37,335 bases of DNA, from positions 1 to 37,335 of the forward strand of contig JALOTA010000004.1 in the NCBI GenBank assembly GCA_025458125.1. The letters run 5' to 3'. This document shows, one piece after another, positions 16,081 to 24,469 of the stretch (within the stretch, counting starts at the first letter, position 1; each line of letters opens with the position of its first letter). A model generated the notes under the pieces. The model searched no databases and was not told the origin of the DNA. It saw nothing but the letters and a program-made list of their open reading frames with translations. The translations under genes were made by a program, and so were the position numbers. Origin of the DNA: Hyphomicrobium sp. GTDB taxonomy: Bacteria; Pseudomonadota; Alphaproteobacteria; Rhizobiales; Hyphomicrobiaceae.

Positions 16081-17736
16081 TCAGGCGTCTTCCCCACCCT
16101 GAGCCTTCTGCCGGTTTGCTTCCTTCTTGGCTTTCTTGGCGAGCTTTGCCGCTTCCTGTTCAGCCGCGCTTGTCGAGCCGGATTTCTTGGCTTCCGAGGC
16201 GGGATCGACATAGCGAGGGAACACGCCCTGGGGTTCGGGGAGTTGTGTTCCAGGCAGCAGCCGCCCGGCTTCTCCCAATGCGGAGAACTGCCGCTGGCAA
16301 GCATCGTTCTGGGCCAGAAGTGTCAGAAGCCTCGCTGCCGAGCCCGGCATGGCGGGCTGAACGAGAATGGCCAACTGCCGTACGACTTCGGCCGTGACAT
16401 AGAGGATCGTGCCCTTGCGCTCCGGTGTCAGCGATTTGTCGAACGGCTTTTCGCTGGCGAAATAGCGATCGCCCTCGGATACGACGTCCCATACGGCATC
16501 AAGCCATGTCTTTATCGCCTGACTATCCATGGCCGCGCGCGACGCGGCGTAGAGAGCATCTGTCCTGGCGAGCAGAGCCTGGTCGGCGTCCGTCAGATCC
16601 CGGGGTATGGGGACGACGCCGGCAAAGCCCTTCCAGATCATCGACAGGCAGCGTTGTGCGAGGTTGCCTAGTCCGTTGGCAAGATCGGCATTGATACGCG
16701 CGGCGATGGTCTCGGGCGAATAGCTGCCGTCGGACCCGAAGATCACTTCGCGCAGGAAATAGTAGCGGACCTGATCGACGCCGTAGTGATCGATAAGCGC
16801 GAAAGGATCGACGACGTTGCCGACCGATTTCGACATTTTTTCTCCCTTGTTGAAAAGGAAGCCGTGACCGAAGACGCGGCGGGGCAGCGCCACGCCGGCG
16901 CTCATCAGAAACGCCGGCCAGTAGATCGCATGGAAGCGGACAATGTCCTTTCCGATGACGTGGACATCGCACGGCCAGAATTCCTGCCGCTGGTCGCCGC
17001 CGCCGAAAATGCCGGTCGCCGTACAGTAGTTGTTGAGAGCATCGACCCAGACATACATGACGTGGCCGGGATGGCCGGGCACGGGAATGCCCCAGTCGAG
17101 CGTCGTGCGCGAGATGGACAGGTCCTCCAGTCCGGAGCGGATGAAGCTGACGACTTCATTGCGCCGCTCGGCCGGCAGAATGAATGACGGGTTTGCCTCG
17201 ATATGGGCGAGCAGCGGCTCCTGGTACTTGGACAGGCGGAAGAAGAAGGTTTCTTCTTCCTGCCAGGCTACCTCGGTTCCGGTGGGCGTGGCGTAGCGCT
17301 GGCCGTCTTCGCGAACTTCAGTTTCCTGTTCCTTGTAGTAGGTCTCGTCGCGAACCGAATACCAGCCGCCGTACTTCTTCAGGTAAACGTCGCCAGCCGC
17401 CTGCATGCGCCGCCAGAGTTCGCGGCAGGCTTCGTAATGGCGCTCCTCGGTGGTGCGAATGAAGTCGTCGTTCGACAGGTCGAGAGATGCGGCCATCTCG
17501 CGAAAGCGTGCCGAGTTTCGGTCGGCGAGTTGGCGCGGGCTGATGCCCTCCTTGGCCGCTGTCTGCTTCATCTTGAGGCCATGCTCGTCGGTGCCGGTGA
17601 GAAAGAAGACATTCTTTCCGTCCAGGCGCTCGAAGCGGGCAATCGCGTCGGTCGCAATCGCCTCGTAGGCGTGCCCGATGTGCGGCACGCCGTTGGGATA
17701 GGAAATGGCCGTCGTGATGTAGAAGCGGGTGCTCAT
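16081..17736 (-). CDS. metG: Methionyl-tRNA synthetase
   Basis: MetRS charges tRNA-Met. The 551-residue class I enzyme has HIGH (19-22) and KMSKS (300-304), a connective domain (about 118-215) without the CxxC zinc ligands, so it is of the zinc-free type, and WVDALNNY (230-237). A short Lys/Ala-rich C-terminal tail replaces the dimerisation domain found in longer forms. The binding site before the ATG is weak (AGG). It lies in the run dac-tmk-holB-metG-tatD. Confidence 0.97.
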   Translation of the reverse strand: MSTRFYITTAISYPNGVPHIGHAYEAIATDAIARFERLDGKNVFFLTGTDEHGLKMKQTAAKEGISPRQLADRNSARFREMAASLDLSNDDFIRTTEERHYEACRELWRRMQAAGDVYLKKYGGWYSVRDETYYKEQETEVREDGQRYATPTGTEVAWQEEETFFFRLSKYQEPLLAHIEANPSFILPAERRNEVVSFIRSGLEDLSISRTTLDWGIPVPGHPGHVMYVWVDALNNYCTATGIFGGGDQRQEFWPCDVHVIGKDIVRFHAIYWPAFLMSAGVALPRRVFGHGFLFNKGEKMSKSVGNVVDPFALIDHYGVDQVRYYFLREVIFGSDGSYSPETIAARINADLANGLGNLAQRCLSMIWKGFAGVVPIPRDLTDADQALLARTDALYAASRAAMDSQAIKTWLDAVWDVVSEGDRYFASEKPFDKSLTPERKGTILYVTAEVVRQLAILVQPAMPGSAARLLTLLAQNDACQRQFSALGEAGRLLPGTQLPEPQGVFPRYVDPASEAKKSGSTSAAEQEAAKLAKKAKKEANRQKAQGGEDA

Positions 17737-17810
17737 GTTTCAACCTGCGGTGTCTGGGCCGGACGGCTCCAGCGCCGCGCAATTGTGATGACCTGGGCCG
17801 ATATCGCGCG

Positions 17811-18962
17811 TCAGGCCGGACCCGCGCCGCGCGAGATTTCGACCAGCCTCTGGAACGACAATAGAATCAATGATTTGCGGTCCAGGTTGTAGGTCTCGGT
17901 ACTGATCTTCTCGGCGACGGTGGTTTCCCACAGTTGAGCCCATGCCGCAAGCCGGTCCGCAGGAATGAGCCGCCCGGCCAGTTCCAGGTCCGATGGCTGT
18001 CCCTCGCCCGTCGCAGCGGCGCGGATCATGCGCGCAACGTTGGCCAGGAAGAGTTCGAAAAAGAGTTCATACTTCGGTTCGGCAACCGGCGAGGCCAGTT
18101 CATCGCCCAGGGCATGCAGCGGCAGCCAGTCGATATTGGGAAGCGCCGCGACCGCCATCATGATCTTGCGATGCAGTTCGAGGCCCTTGGCCGTGTGCAG
18201 CATCAACAGCCGGCGCACGCTGCCTTGCGAGAGTTGAACGAGCGTTTGCCATTCCTCGCCGGAGGGCAGGCTGGTGTGGGTGCTCGTGTCGTCGGCGGCG
18301 TTCAGCGCCTGGGCAACCGCCTTGTGCAGGTCTTCGGGCACAAGACCGCCGCAGGAAAGCGTGCGGCAGCGGGAACGGATCGTCGGCAACAGGCGCTCGG
18401 GCTCGGAACATACAAGCAGGAAGGCCGTCCGGGGCGGCGGCTCTTCGATCGATTTCAGCAAGGCATTGGCCGCGTTTGAGTTCAGGTCATCGACGGGATC
18501 GACGATGACGACGCGCCATCCCTCCCCCGCGCTCAGTCCGAGGAACCCTCTCAGCCGGCGGACCTCGTCGACCGTGATCTCCGTCTTCAGCTTCTTGGTC
18601 TTGAAGTCATAAGGACGCCGCAGCACCAGAAGTTCGGGATGCGCGAGACTGGCAACAAGGTGCGACGATGCCGTGGACGGGTCGATGTCGAGGGACGAGC
18701 CGAACATGTCGCGTTCGCTGTCCGCGGCCAGCAGGAAGCGCGCGAAGCGGTAGCAAAGGGTTGCCTTGCCGATACCGGCGGGGCCGGCGACGATCCACGC
18801 GTGGTGCAGCCTTCCGGTGTCATACGCGGACAGAAATTCCTGCTCGGCGGCCGCATGTCCGTAAAGGCGCCCGGTGTGACGGGGGGACGGAAATCCTTCG
18901 AGCTTGTCGGGCTCGGGAAGTTGCTCGTCTTCCAGGGTGGCGATGGCAGGTGCGCGCGCCAT
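17811..18962 (-). CDS. holB: DNA polymerase III subunit delta'
   Basis: The delta' subunit is a clamp-loader component of the replisome. The 383-residue protein shows the AAA+ pattern YGHAAAEQEFLSAYDTGRLHHAW, a P-loop GPAGIGKAT (60-68), SNAANALLKSIEEPP, and TIRSRCRTL with the SRC motif. It begins 3 nt after tmk ends; this tmk-holB-metG-tatD order is known widely in bacteria. No strong ribosome binding site of its own is visible, consistent with coupling to tmk. Confidence 0.94.
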   Translation of the reverse strand: MARAPAIATLEDEQLPEPDKLEGFPSPRHTGRLYGHAAAEQEFLSAYDTGRLHHAWIVAGPAGIGKATLCYRFARFLLAADSERDMFGSSLDIDPSTASSHLVASLAHPELLVLRRPYDFKTKKLKTEITVDEVRRLRGFLGLSAGEGWRVVIVDPVDDLNSNAANALLKSIEEPPPRTAFLLVCSEPERLLPTIRSRCRTLSCGGLVPEDLHKAVAQALNAADDTSTHTSLPSGEEWQTLVQLSQGSVRRLLMLHTAKGLELHRKIMMAVAALPNIDWLPLHALGDELASPVAEPKYELFFELFLANVARMIRAAATGEGQPSDLELAGRLIPADRLAAWAQLWETTVAEKISTETYNLDRKSLILLSFQRLVEISRGAGPA

Positions 18963-18965
18963 GGT

Positions 18966-19658
18966 CTAGGCCGTGTCGCTCAGAAGACGGGCCTGAACGA
19001 TGCTCCAGACATCGCGTGCCACCTCGTCGGGTGATCTTTGCCCATCGACGACGACGCAGCGTTGCGGTTCCAGCCGGGCAATCTCGATAAACCCTTCGCG
19101 GAGCTTCTTGTGGAACGCCAGATCGCGGGTTTCGAAGCGATCGGTGAGCAGTCCGCGCGGCTGCTTGGGCGGCTTCTCGCTGGGCGCAGTATGCACCGGG
19201 GCCTCCATGCGCAACGCGGCACGGGCCAGACCGACCTCGGCAGGAATGTCGATCACGATGGTCAGGTCAGGCTTGGTGTGCTGGACCACGATCAGTTCCA
19301 GCGCTTCAAGAAGGCGCGGCTCGACGCGGCCGGCATATCCCTGATAGACGCGTGTGGAATCGAGAAACCGATCGCAGATGACGACGCCGCCGGCGGCGAG
19401 AGACGGACGGATCACCTGATCCAGGTGGTCGGCACGGGCCGATGCGAAAAGCAGCGCCTCGGCCAACGGGGTATGCGTCTCGAGGGTGGGATCCAGGATC
19501 AGGGTGCGCAGGCGCTCGGCAAACGGCGATCCGCCGGGCTCGCGCGTGACCGTGACCGAATGGCCCTCCTCTTTCAGGCGTTCGGAAAGGCGCTTTGCCT
19601 GGGTCGACTTGCCCGAGCCTTCGCCGCCTTCGAACGTGATGAACCAACCGGACGTCAT
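18966..19658 (-). CDS. tmk: Thymidylate kinase
   Basis: Tmk phosphorylates dTMP to dTDP. The 230-residue protein has the P-loop GGEGSGKST (11-19), TREPGGSPFAERLR, VICDRFLDSTRVYQG and a LID segment ending RFETRD. ATG 19658 is chosen because the protein then starts MTSGWFITFEGGEGSGK and a G-run lies just upstream; an in-frame start 51 nt further up would add an Ala/Arg-rich stretch. Confidence 0.95.
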   Translation of the reverse strand: MTSGWFITFEGGEGSGKSTQAKRLSERLKEEGHSVTVTREPGGSPFAERLRTLILDPTLETHTPLAEALLFASARADHLDQVIRPSLAAGGVVICDRFLDSTRVYQGYAGRVEPRLLEALELIVVQHTKPDLTIVIDIPAEVGLARAALRMEAPVHTAPSEKPPKQPRGLLTDRFETRDLAFHKKLREGFIEIARLEPQRCVVVDGQRSPDEVARDVWSIVQARLLSDTA

Positions 19659-19717
19659 GGCCCCCCCATGCGCGGACCATCTGGCCCGGGCCGCTCGGGT
19701 GGCGGCCATGGGCGTTT

Positions 19718-20941
19718 TTAGAGGTTGGCCCAGCGCAGCGCCAGAAAAACCAGACTATCCATGCCACGCCGCCAGACCGAGCCGGGCGGCACGTCCTCAG
19801 TCGCGACGAGCGGAACCTCTGTCGTTGCGTTCGACGAACTCGTGACGCGCAGGCGGGCAACCTCGTCGCCTTTCTTCACCGGCGGCTTCAGGGGACCGTT
19901 GTAGACGACTTCGGCGCGTAGTTTCTGGTTCGGCGGAAAGCGCGGCAGGACGACGCTCAGCGGACCGCCGCCCTTCGCTGCGAGAGGAACATAGAGCTGC
20001 GAGCCGCCCCATACGCGGGCATGCCCGACATCCTGATTGGCATCGAACAGGGTAAAGTTCGCGAAGCTGCGCTGACCCCATTCCAGAAGGCGGCGTGCCT
20101 CTTCGCGGCGCTCCTTTTCGTCAGCGAGTCCCATGACCACGCCGATCAGGCGGCGACCATCGCTCACGGAGGAAAAGACGATGCCGTAGCCTGCTTCCTT
20201 GGTGTGGCCGGTCTTCAAGCCATCCACCCGCAGCGCTTCGTCGGTGAGCAGCGGGTTGCGGTTGAAGAACTTGTGCTTGCGGTACGCGAATTCGCGCTGG
20301 GAGAACGTCTTGTACTGCTCCGGGTACTCGCGAATAATGTGGCGGGCGAGCAGCGCGAGTTCACGGGCGGTCATCAGATGCTCGGGATCGTGCAACCCAG
20401 TCGAATTACGGAACGTGGACTTGGACAGGCCAATTCTGCGGGCTTCGGTTTCCATCATCTTGGCGAAGCCCTGCTCCGTTCCTCCCATGGCCTCGGCGAC
20501 GGCGATGCAGGCGTCGTTGCCCGACTGCACGACGATGCCCTGGATGAGTTCGTCGACGCGCGCCCGCGTGTTGATGGGCACGAACATCGCGGACGTTCCG
20601 GAGGGAGCGCCGCCCGTGCGCCACGCATACTCGCTCATCAGGAATTCGTCTTCCGGCTTCACCTTGCCCTGCTTCATGGCGTTGAAGAGGACTTCGAGGG
20701 TCATGAGCTTGCTCATGCTCGCAGGCGGCGCGAGTTCGTCGGCGTTGAACTGGTAGAGCACGGCGCCGCTGTCGGCATCCATGAGGATGGCGCGCTTGGC
20801 CCTGGTCACGAATTCGCCGGCTGCCTGGGCATGAAGAGGTGCGGACAACCCGGCCGCTGCCAGGATGCACAGCGCGGCAACCAGAACGATCAGGCCGAAC
20901 CGATGCACGGCCTGTCCGGCCGACGGCAGATTGGCGTGCAT
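19718..20941 (-). CDS. D-alanyl-D-alanine carboxypeptidase (penicillin-binding protein 5/6 type)
   Basis: The 407-residue exported enzyme trims the terminal D-Ala from peptidoglycan peptides. A signal peptide (cleavage near residue 40, LHAQA) is followed by the three penicillin-binding motifs: SMSK with Ser75 and Lys78, SGN (140-142) and KTG (243-245). A C-terminal PBP5-like beta domain and an end helix for membrane attachment (SLVFLALRWANL) follow. ATG 20941 has GGGGAAGAG upstream and is preferred over an in-frame start at 20989. It lies between rlpA and tmk. Confidence 0.93.
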   Translation of the reverse strand: MHANLPSAGQAVHRFGLIVLVAALCILAAAGLSAPLHAQAAGEFVTRAKRAILMDADSGAVLYQFNADELAPPASMSKLMTLEVLFNAMKQGKVKPEDEFLMSEYAWRTGGAPSGTSAMFVPINTRARVDELIQGIVVQSGNDACIAVAEAMGGTEQGFAKMMETEARRIGLSKSTFRNSTGLHDPEHLMTARELALLARHIIREYPEQYKTFSQREFAYRKHKFFNRNPLLTDEALRVDGLKTGHTKEAGYGIVFSSVSDGRRLIGVVMGLADEKERREEARRLLEWGQRSFANFTLFDANQDVGHARVWGGSQLYVPLAAKGGGPLSVVLPRFPPNQKLRAEVVYNGPLKPPVKKGDEVARLRVTSSSNATTEVPLVATEDVPPGSVWRRGMDSLVFLALRWANL

Positions 20942-21056
20942 CTCTTCCCCGCAGTTTGCGTTGAGCCAAAAACGCGGAACAGTGGACACAGAGTGTATGC
21001 GAGCCGCCGTTCAGGCGGTCAACCTCGTTCGTCCCCGGGCTGTGGACGGTGTCAGG

Positions 21057-21785
21057 TCAGCGTGCCGCGCCGAGAGACGCTCGGCGGTGATCCAATGCCG
21101 ACCAATCCGCTGAGGCGGGTGGCAAATCCGGTGACGCGGGGCGCCAATCCGAGGCGGAACGGCGGGAGTCGGGCGGTGGCGTGGAGGCCAGTCGCGGACC
21201 GGCGTACCACGGCTGGCTTGACAGAAAACGCCGTTCCCGGGTGTCATCGCCGTTCATCGGCGCATGACCTGCGTAGCGCACACGGACCCGCCCGAGCCCC
21301 TTGCCGCGGGTGCCCAACTCGTTGGCAGCAGCGCGGGAAAGATCGATCACGCGATTCCCGACGTAGGGCCCGCGATCGTTGATACGCACGAGGATGGTGC
21401 GCCCGTTGTCGAGATTGGTGACATAGGCGTAGGTCGGCAGCGGCAAGGTCGGATGCGCGGCCGTAAATCGGTTCATGTCATAGATTTCGCCGTTGGCCGT
21501 CTTGCGGCCATGGAAATCGTCGCCGTACCACGACGCGATGCCGGACGCGTCATAGCCGGGTTGTTCGCGCGGCGTGTACCAGCGTCCGCCGACCATGTAG
21601 GGCCGGCCCAACTTGTAGGAGCCACCGCCCTTGGGGATGCGGTCGTTCTGTCCGTAGACCCGCGGGCTCGAGCTGACGCCCCATTTGGGATCGGGTCCGC
21701 CGGACGAACAGGCGCTGAGCAGCGCGGGCGCCATAACGGCGAGCAGGCTGGCCCGAACAATGCGGTTGTATTGCCGGATACGCAC
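21057..21785 (-). CDS. rlpA: RlpA-type septal ring lytic transglycosylase, lipoprotein
   Basis: RlpA cleaves peptide-free glycan strands at the septum. The 242-residue protein has a lipoprotein signal with lipobox LLSAC (Cys26) and a double-psi beta-barrel domain from about residue 80 to 170 (GIASWYGDDFHGRKTANGE, then ILVRINDRGPYVGNRVIDLS), including the catalytic Glu and Asp. The C-terminus is an Arg/Ser/Pro-rich tail with no SPOR domain, which many RlpA proteins carry. The start is GTG 21785, needed to give a full signal peptide. Confidence 0.88.
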   Translation of the reverse strand: MRIRQYNRIVRASLLAVMAPALLSACSSGGPDPKWGVSSSPRVYGQNDRIPKGGGSYKLGRPYMVGGRWYTPREQPGYDASGIASWYGDDFHGRKTANGEIYDMNRFTAAHPTLPLPTYAYVTNLDNGRTILVRINDRGPYVGNRVIDLSRAAANELGTRGKGLGRVRVRYAGHAPMNGDDTRERRFLSSQPWYAGPRLASTPPPDSRRSASDWRPASPDLPPASADWSALDHRRASLGAAR

Positions 21786-21970
21786 GACACAATCCCACGT
21801 CCGCAGGCCGTTTCGACCGCGGGGACATCTTGAACTTACGCGCGCTGCTGGGCGCGGCGTGGACGGGATCGTGACGAAATGTGCTTAGGATCGGGTAAAC
21901 TGCGGCGGCCCGCCCGTCCGCGCTGGATGGAAAACGGGACCGTCGCCACGCGCTCCCTGTCGGGTGCCGC

Positions 21971-21999
21971 TTGAGGCGCAGCCCAGCGCCGCGTATAGG
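21971..21999 (+). promoter_or_regulatory. Promoter of tRNA-Ser
   Basis: TTGAGG (21971-21976) and TATAGG (21994-21999) are separated by exactly 17 nt. Transcription would start about 22005-22008, right at the mature tRNA 5' end (22009), implying a very short leader. Confidence 0.5.
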
Positions 22000-22008
22000 G
22001 GGCCGTCC

Positions 22009-22098
22009 GGAGGGATGGTCGAGTGGTTTAAGGCACCGGTCTTGAAAACCGGCGTGGGTGCAAGCCCACCGTGGGTTCGAATCCCACTCCCTCCGCCA
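22009..22098 (+). tRNA. tRNA-Ser (anticodon UGA)
   Basis: A full class II cloverleaf: acceptor GGAGGGA (22009-22015) pairs with TCCCTCC (22088-22094), discriminator G, encoded CCA (22096-22098). The anticodon stem CCGGT/ACCGG encloses CTTGAAA with anticodon TGA at 22043-22045. The long variable arm GTGGG-TGCAA-GCCCAC and the T arm GTGGG-TTCGAAT-CCCAC fit serine tRNA, which reads UCN codons, mainly UCA. Confidence 0.97.
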
Positions 22099-22130
22099 CC
22101 GGGCTGTGCCGGCCCAGATGCCGGATTCTT

Positions 22131-23876
22131 TCAACGCGCGTCGACGAGGCCCGAGTCGAGCAGGCGGCGGTGAAACTTCAACATCGTGCCCGGATCGCTG
22201 CATCCGTTGTAGCGTCCGCGGCACTGATCGAGCAGCCGGCGCCGCTCGAGGTAGGAATCCGACAACGGCAGGCCCGCCGATTGAAGCACGACCGTGCTGA
22301 GATAGGGAACGTCGAGCACCGGCACATCGGGCAGACGGGGCACGTCGAAGTTGATGCCCTCCACGCTATAGAACGTGAGAAAGCCGGGCGAGTCGTGGCC
22401 GAGAGCCACGTCTTCTGCGGAATCGACTGCGCCGAACCCCAGATAATGACGGGTGGCGATCGGTTGGTGGTCGCCGTACTGGACGAGCAGGATCGGTTCG
22501 CCGGGAAACCGCGACGCCAACTGGCGCTTGAATTCGTCGAGATCGAGACGGCTCATGGACAGCCGCCTGAGGTATTCGTTCATCTCCGGGTGCGTGCCGG
22601 GGCCGCCGCCGGGAACGTCCACCTCAGGCTGATAGGGTTTCAGGTAAGGACCGTGAGCCGCCATCGTGATGATGTAGGTGAACAGCGGCGCCTCGCTGGT
22701 GCGGATCTGCTCTGACAGGAGGTTCAGCGCGTGACCGAAATAGAAATGATCGCGCTCGTTGCCAGATCTTGCCCCCATCGTGGTCTTGTCGAAGATTTCC
22801 GGAATGCCGGCGGCCTTGTAGAAGGGTCCGTTGGACACGAAATTCTGCGAGAGCGGGTAAATGACCGTGTTGCGGTAGCCGCAGCGGGCCAGCGCCTCGG
22901 GCAGCGTATCATGGACGCGGCCGGCCATCAGCGATTGAACGAACGGCCGCATGCCGCCGAATGAGTACGTGGAGACTCCAGCGAGTACGGAGAACTCGGT
23001 CAGCCAGGATGCGCCGCCATAGGTTTCGACGCGCAGCTTTCTCAGCGTGCCGTCGCCGGAGCGGAAGATGTGGTCGATCCGGCGGTCGTAGGCGACGGTG
23101 GGGAAGTATTCCGGAGGGACGACCGATTCCTGGTGGATCAGGATGATGTGCGGAGGTTTGCGGGTTGCCGGACAGCCGGACGGGATCGTGAAAAGCGGTC
23201 CGGGAGCCGCATCGGCGGCTTCGAACAACTGCCCCTTCCAGAGTGTCTCGACCGCTTCAGGGACCGACGAATAGAACGTCGAGACGACGAGGTCTTCCCA
23301 ATACTGCTGCGTGTTGCGCCGCTCGCCTTTCATCACGGCACTGGCGCCGGTCAGAACGGCGAAAAGCAGCATGAGAGCGACAGCGACACTGCGGCGCGTA
23401 CGCGTGGCGTCGATGGCGTAGGCGAGGACCAGAGCCAGGCCGAATGCGGCCAGGGCCGCCATGAGTTGCAGCAGCTCGGCGCGATAAGACGCCCAGAGGA
23501 AGGATAATGTCGACGCCGAGGAGAGATAGAAGACGAGATCATAGGCATGAACGGACATGTTCATGGCCTTGTGCTTGGCGGCAGCGGCGTGCACGAGGAT
23601 CGTCACCAGAAGCGTGACGAACACCGCCGAGACGAGCAGCCGGCGGGTCAGCGCCAGGACGGCAAATGCCGTGAACAAAGTCGCTGTCCACACGTAGGCC
23701 AGATGCCAACCGGAGCCTTCCGAGCGCTGGAAATAGGCGTGCAGTCCGACAACCGACAGGGCCGCGATAATGCCGACGGCGCGCCAGCCGAGTTGCCAGC
23801 TGCCGACGGCGGACGCGACGGGGGCGAGAGATCGTGTTTGAACTACGGTGCGGTCGGTCATCGTCGGCGCTGACAT
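22131..23876 (-). CDS. LtaS-like membrane sulfatase-fold phosphotransferase
   Basis: About five or six membrane segments (residues 33-180) precede a periplasmic alkaline phosphatase/sulfatase-fold domain, the layout of LtaS, OpgB and related phosphoglycerol or phosphoethanolamine transferases. Metal ligands can be placed at Glu250 (LIHQES) and Asp469-His470 (QYGDHQP), with His408 in MAAHGP. The nucleophile position in GGASWLTEFSVLAG is Ser290 where LtaS has Thr. Likely targets are membrane lipids or periplasmic glucans. The longest start is ATG 23876, with no binding site; ATG 23861 (576 aa) may be the true start, because a 12-codon ORF with an ideal binding site ends there in an ATGA overlap. 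Confidence 0.82.
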   Translation of the reverse strand: MSAPTMTDRTVVQTRSLAPVASAVGSWQLGWRAVGIIAALSVVGLHAYFQRSEGSGWHLAYVWTATLFTAFAVLALTRRLLVSAVFVTLLVTILVHAAAAKHKAMNMSVHAYDLVFYLSSASTLSFLWASYRAELLQLMAALAAFGLALVLAYAIDATRTRRSVAVALMLLFAVLTGASAVMKGERRNTQQYWEDLVVSTFYSSVPEAVETLWKGQLFEAADAAPGPLFTIPSGCPATRKPPHIILIHQESVVPPEYFPTVAYDRRIDHIFRSGDGTLRKLRVETYGGASWLTEFSVLAGVSTYSFGGMRPFVQSLMAGRVHDTLPEALARCGYRNTVIYPLSQNFVSNGPFYKAAGIPEIFDKTTMGARSGNERDHFYFGHALNLLSEQIRTSEAPLFTYIITMAAHGPYLKPYQPEVDVPGGGPGTHPEMNEYLRRLSMSRLDLDEFKRQLASRFPGEPILLVQYGDHQPIATRHYLGFGAVDSAEDVALGHDSPGFLTFYSVEGINFDVPRLPDVPVLDVPYLSTVVLQSAGLPLSDSYLERRRLLDQCRGRYNGCSDPGTMLKFHRRLLDSGLVDAR

Positions 23877-23896
23877 TCGAGGGAAGGAAACGCCAT
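23858..23896 (-). CDS. Possible 12-codon leader ORF of the sulfatase-fold gene
   Basis: AGGAGG (23903-23908) stands 6 nt before an ATG at 23896. The ORF encodes MAFPSLECQRRR and its TGA (23858-23860) overlaps the in-frame ATG 23861 of the downstream gene as ATGA. It is the only strong ribosome binding site near the sulfatase-fold gene and lies in a different frame from it. Translational coupling is the likely use. A sequencing indel that split the true N-terminus is the alternative. Confidence 0.4.
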   Translation of the reverse strand: MAFPSLECQRRR

Positions 23897-24151
23897 CGGA
23901 CGCCTCCTGTCATAGATTTGTCATAACGCAGTTGCGGCTTCGTGCGTAGCGGGCAGAAGCCTCGGGCCGGGCAGTATTTTTTTGCTGGCCGCGGGCTCCT
24001 TGCCTCAATTCCGGCACGGCTTCCGTCTCCGGCGGCGAAGGCGTGTGGTCGAAGGCTTCGAAGCATGTATTCTGCGGCCGGTCAGGGTAGGGGTGTCGGG
24101 GCGGAAGCGCGCGAGTGCAGACCCAGCGCCGAAGGGGGGGGCGATCAAGCG

Positions 24152-24469
24152 ATGTCCAACGCTGCCGAGGAGGATGTCCGGCGGATTGTCGCCGATCCGC
24201 TGTTTGGTGAACTCGTGCGCCGCCGGGCGCGGCTCGCGTGGACGCTGACGGCGCTCATGATCTTTATTTATTTCGGATTCATCCTCGCGATTGCCTACGA
24301 CAAGAGTCTGCTTTCCCGATCGCTGGACGGAGGCGTGACGACGCTCGGGATCCCGGTCGGGATCGGTGTCATCTTCGCGGCGTTCGCGTTAACCGGCATC
24401 TATGTCGCGCGGGCCAACTCCACCTTCGACGACCTGACCCGGAAGTTGCGCGAAAGGGTCGGGGCATGA
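24152..24469 (+). CDS. DUF485 membrane protein
   Basis: The 105-residue protein has the DUF485 (YjcH) layout: a cytosolic N-terminus with [18 protein letters not shown], then two membrane helices (about 29-48 and 64-85) and a charged C-terminus. Its E. coli homologue YjcH is encoded just before actP, as here; its role in acetate uptake is not defined. A run of G lies upstream of ATG 24152, and its stop overlaps the actP ATG (ATGA). Confidence 0.92.
   Translation: MSNAAEEDVRRIVADPLFGELVRRRARLAWTLTALMIFIYFGFILAIAYDKSLLSRSLDGGVTTLGIPVGIGVIFAAFALTGIYVARANSTFDDLTRKLRERVGA

Noticed and set aside
20021-21382. A 453-codon plus-strand frame opposite the carboxypeptidase and rlpA
   Set aside because: Spans two sure genes and their gap on the other strand; no motif.
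22009-22098. tRNA-Ser as an integration site for a mobile element
   Set aside because: No integrase, no direct repeat of the tRNA 3' end and no foreign-looking genes on either side.
22131-23896. Frameshift at the start of the sulfatase-fold gene
   Set aside because: Possible, but the ATGA junction and in-frame ATG give a working explanation without an error; kept only as an alternative.
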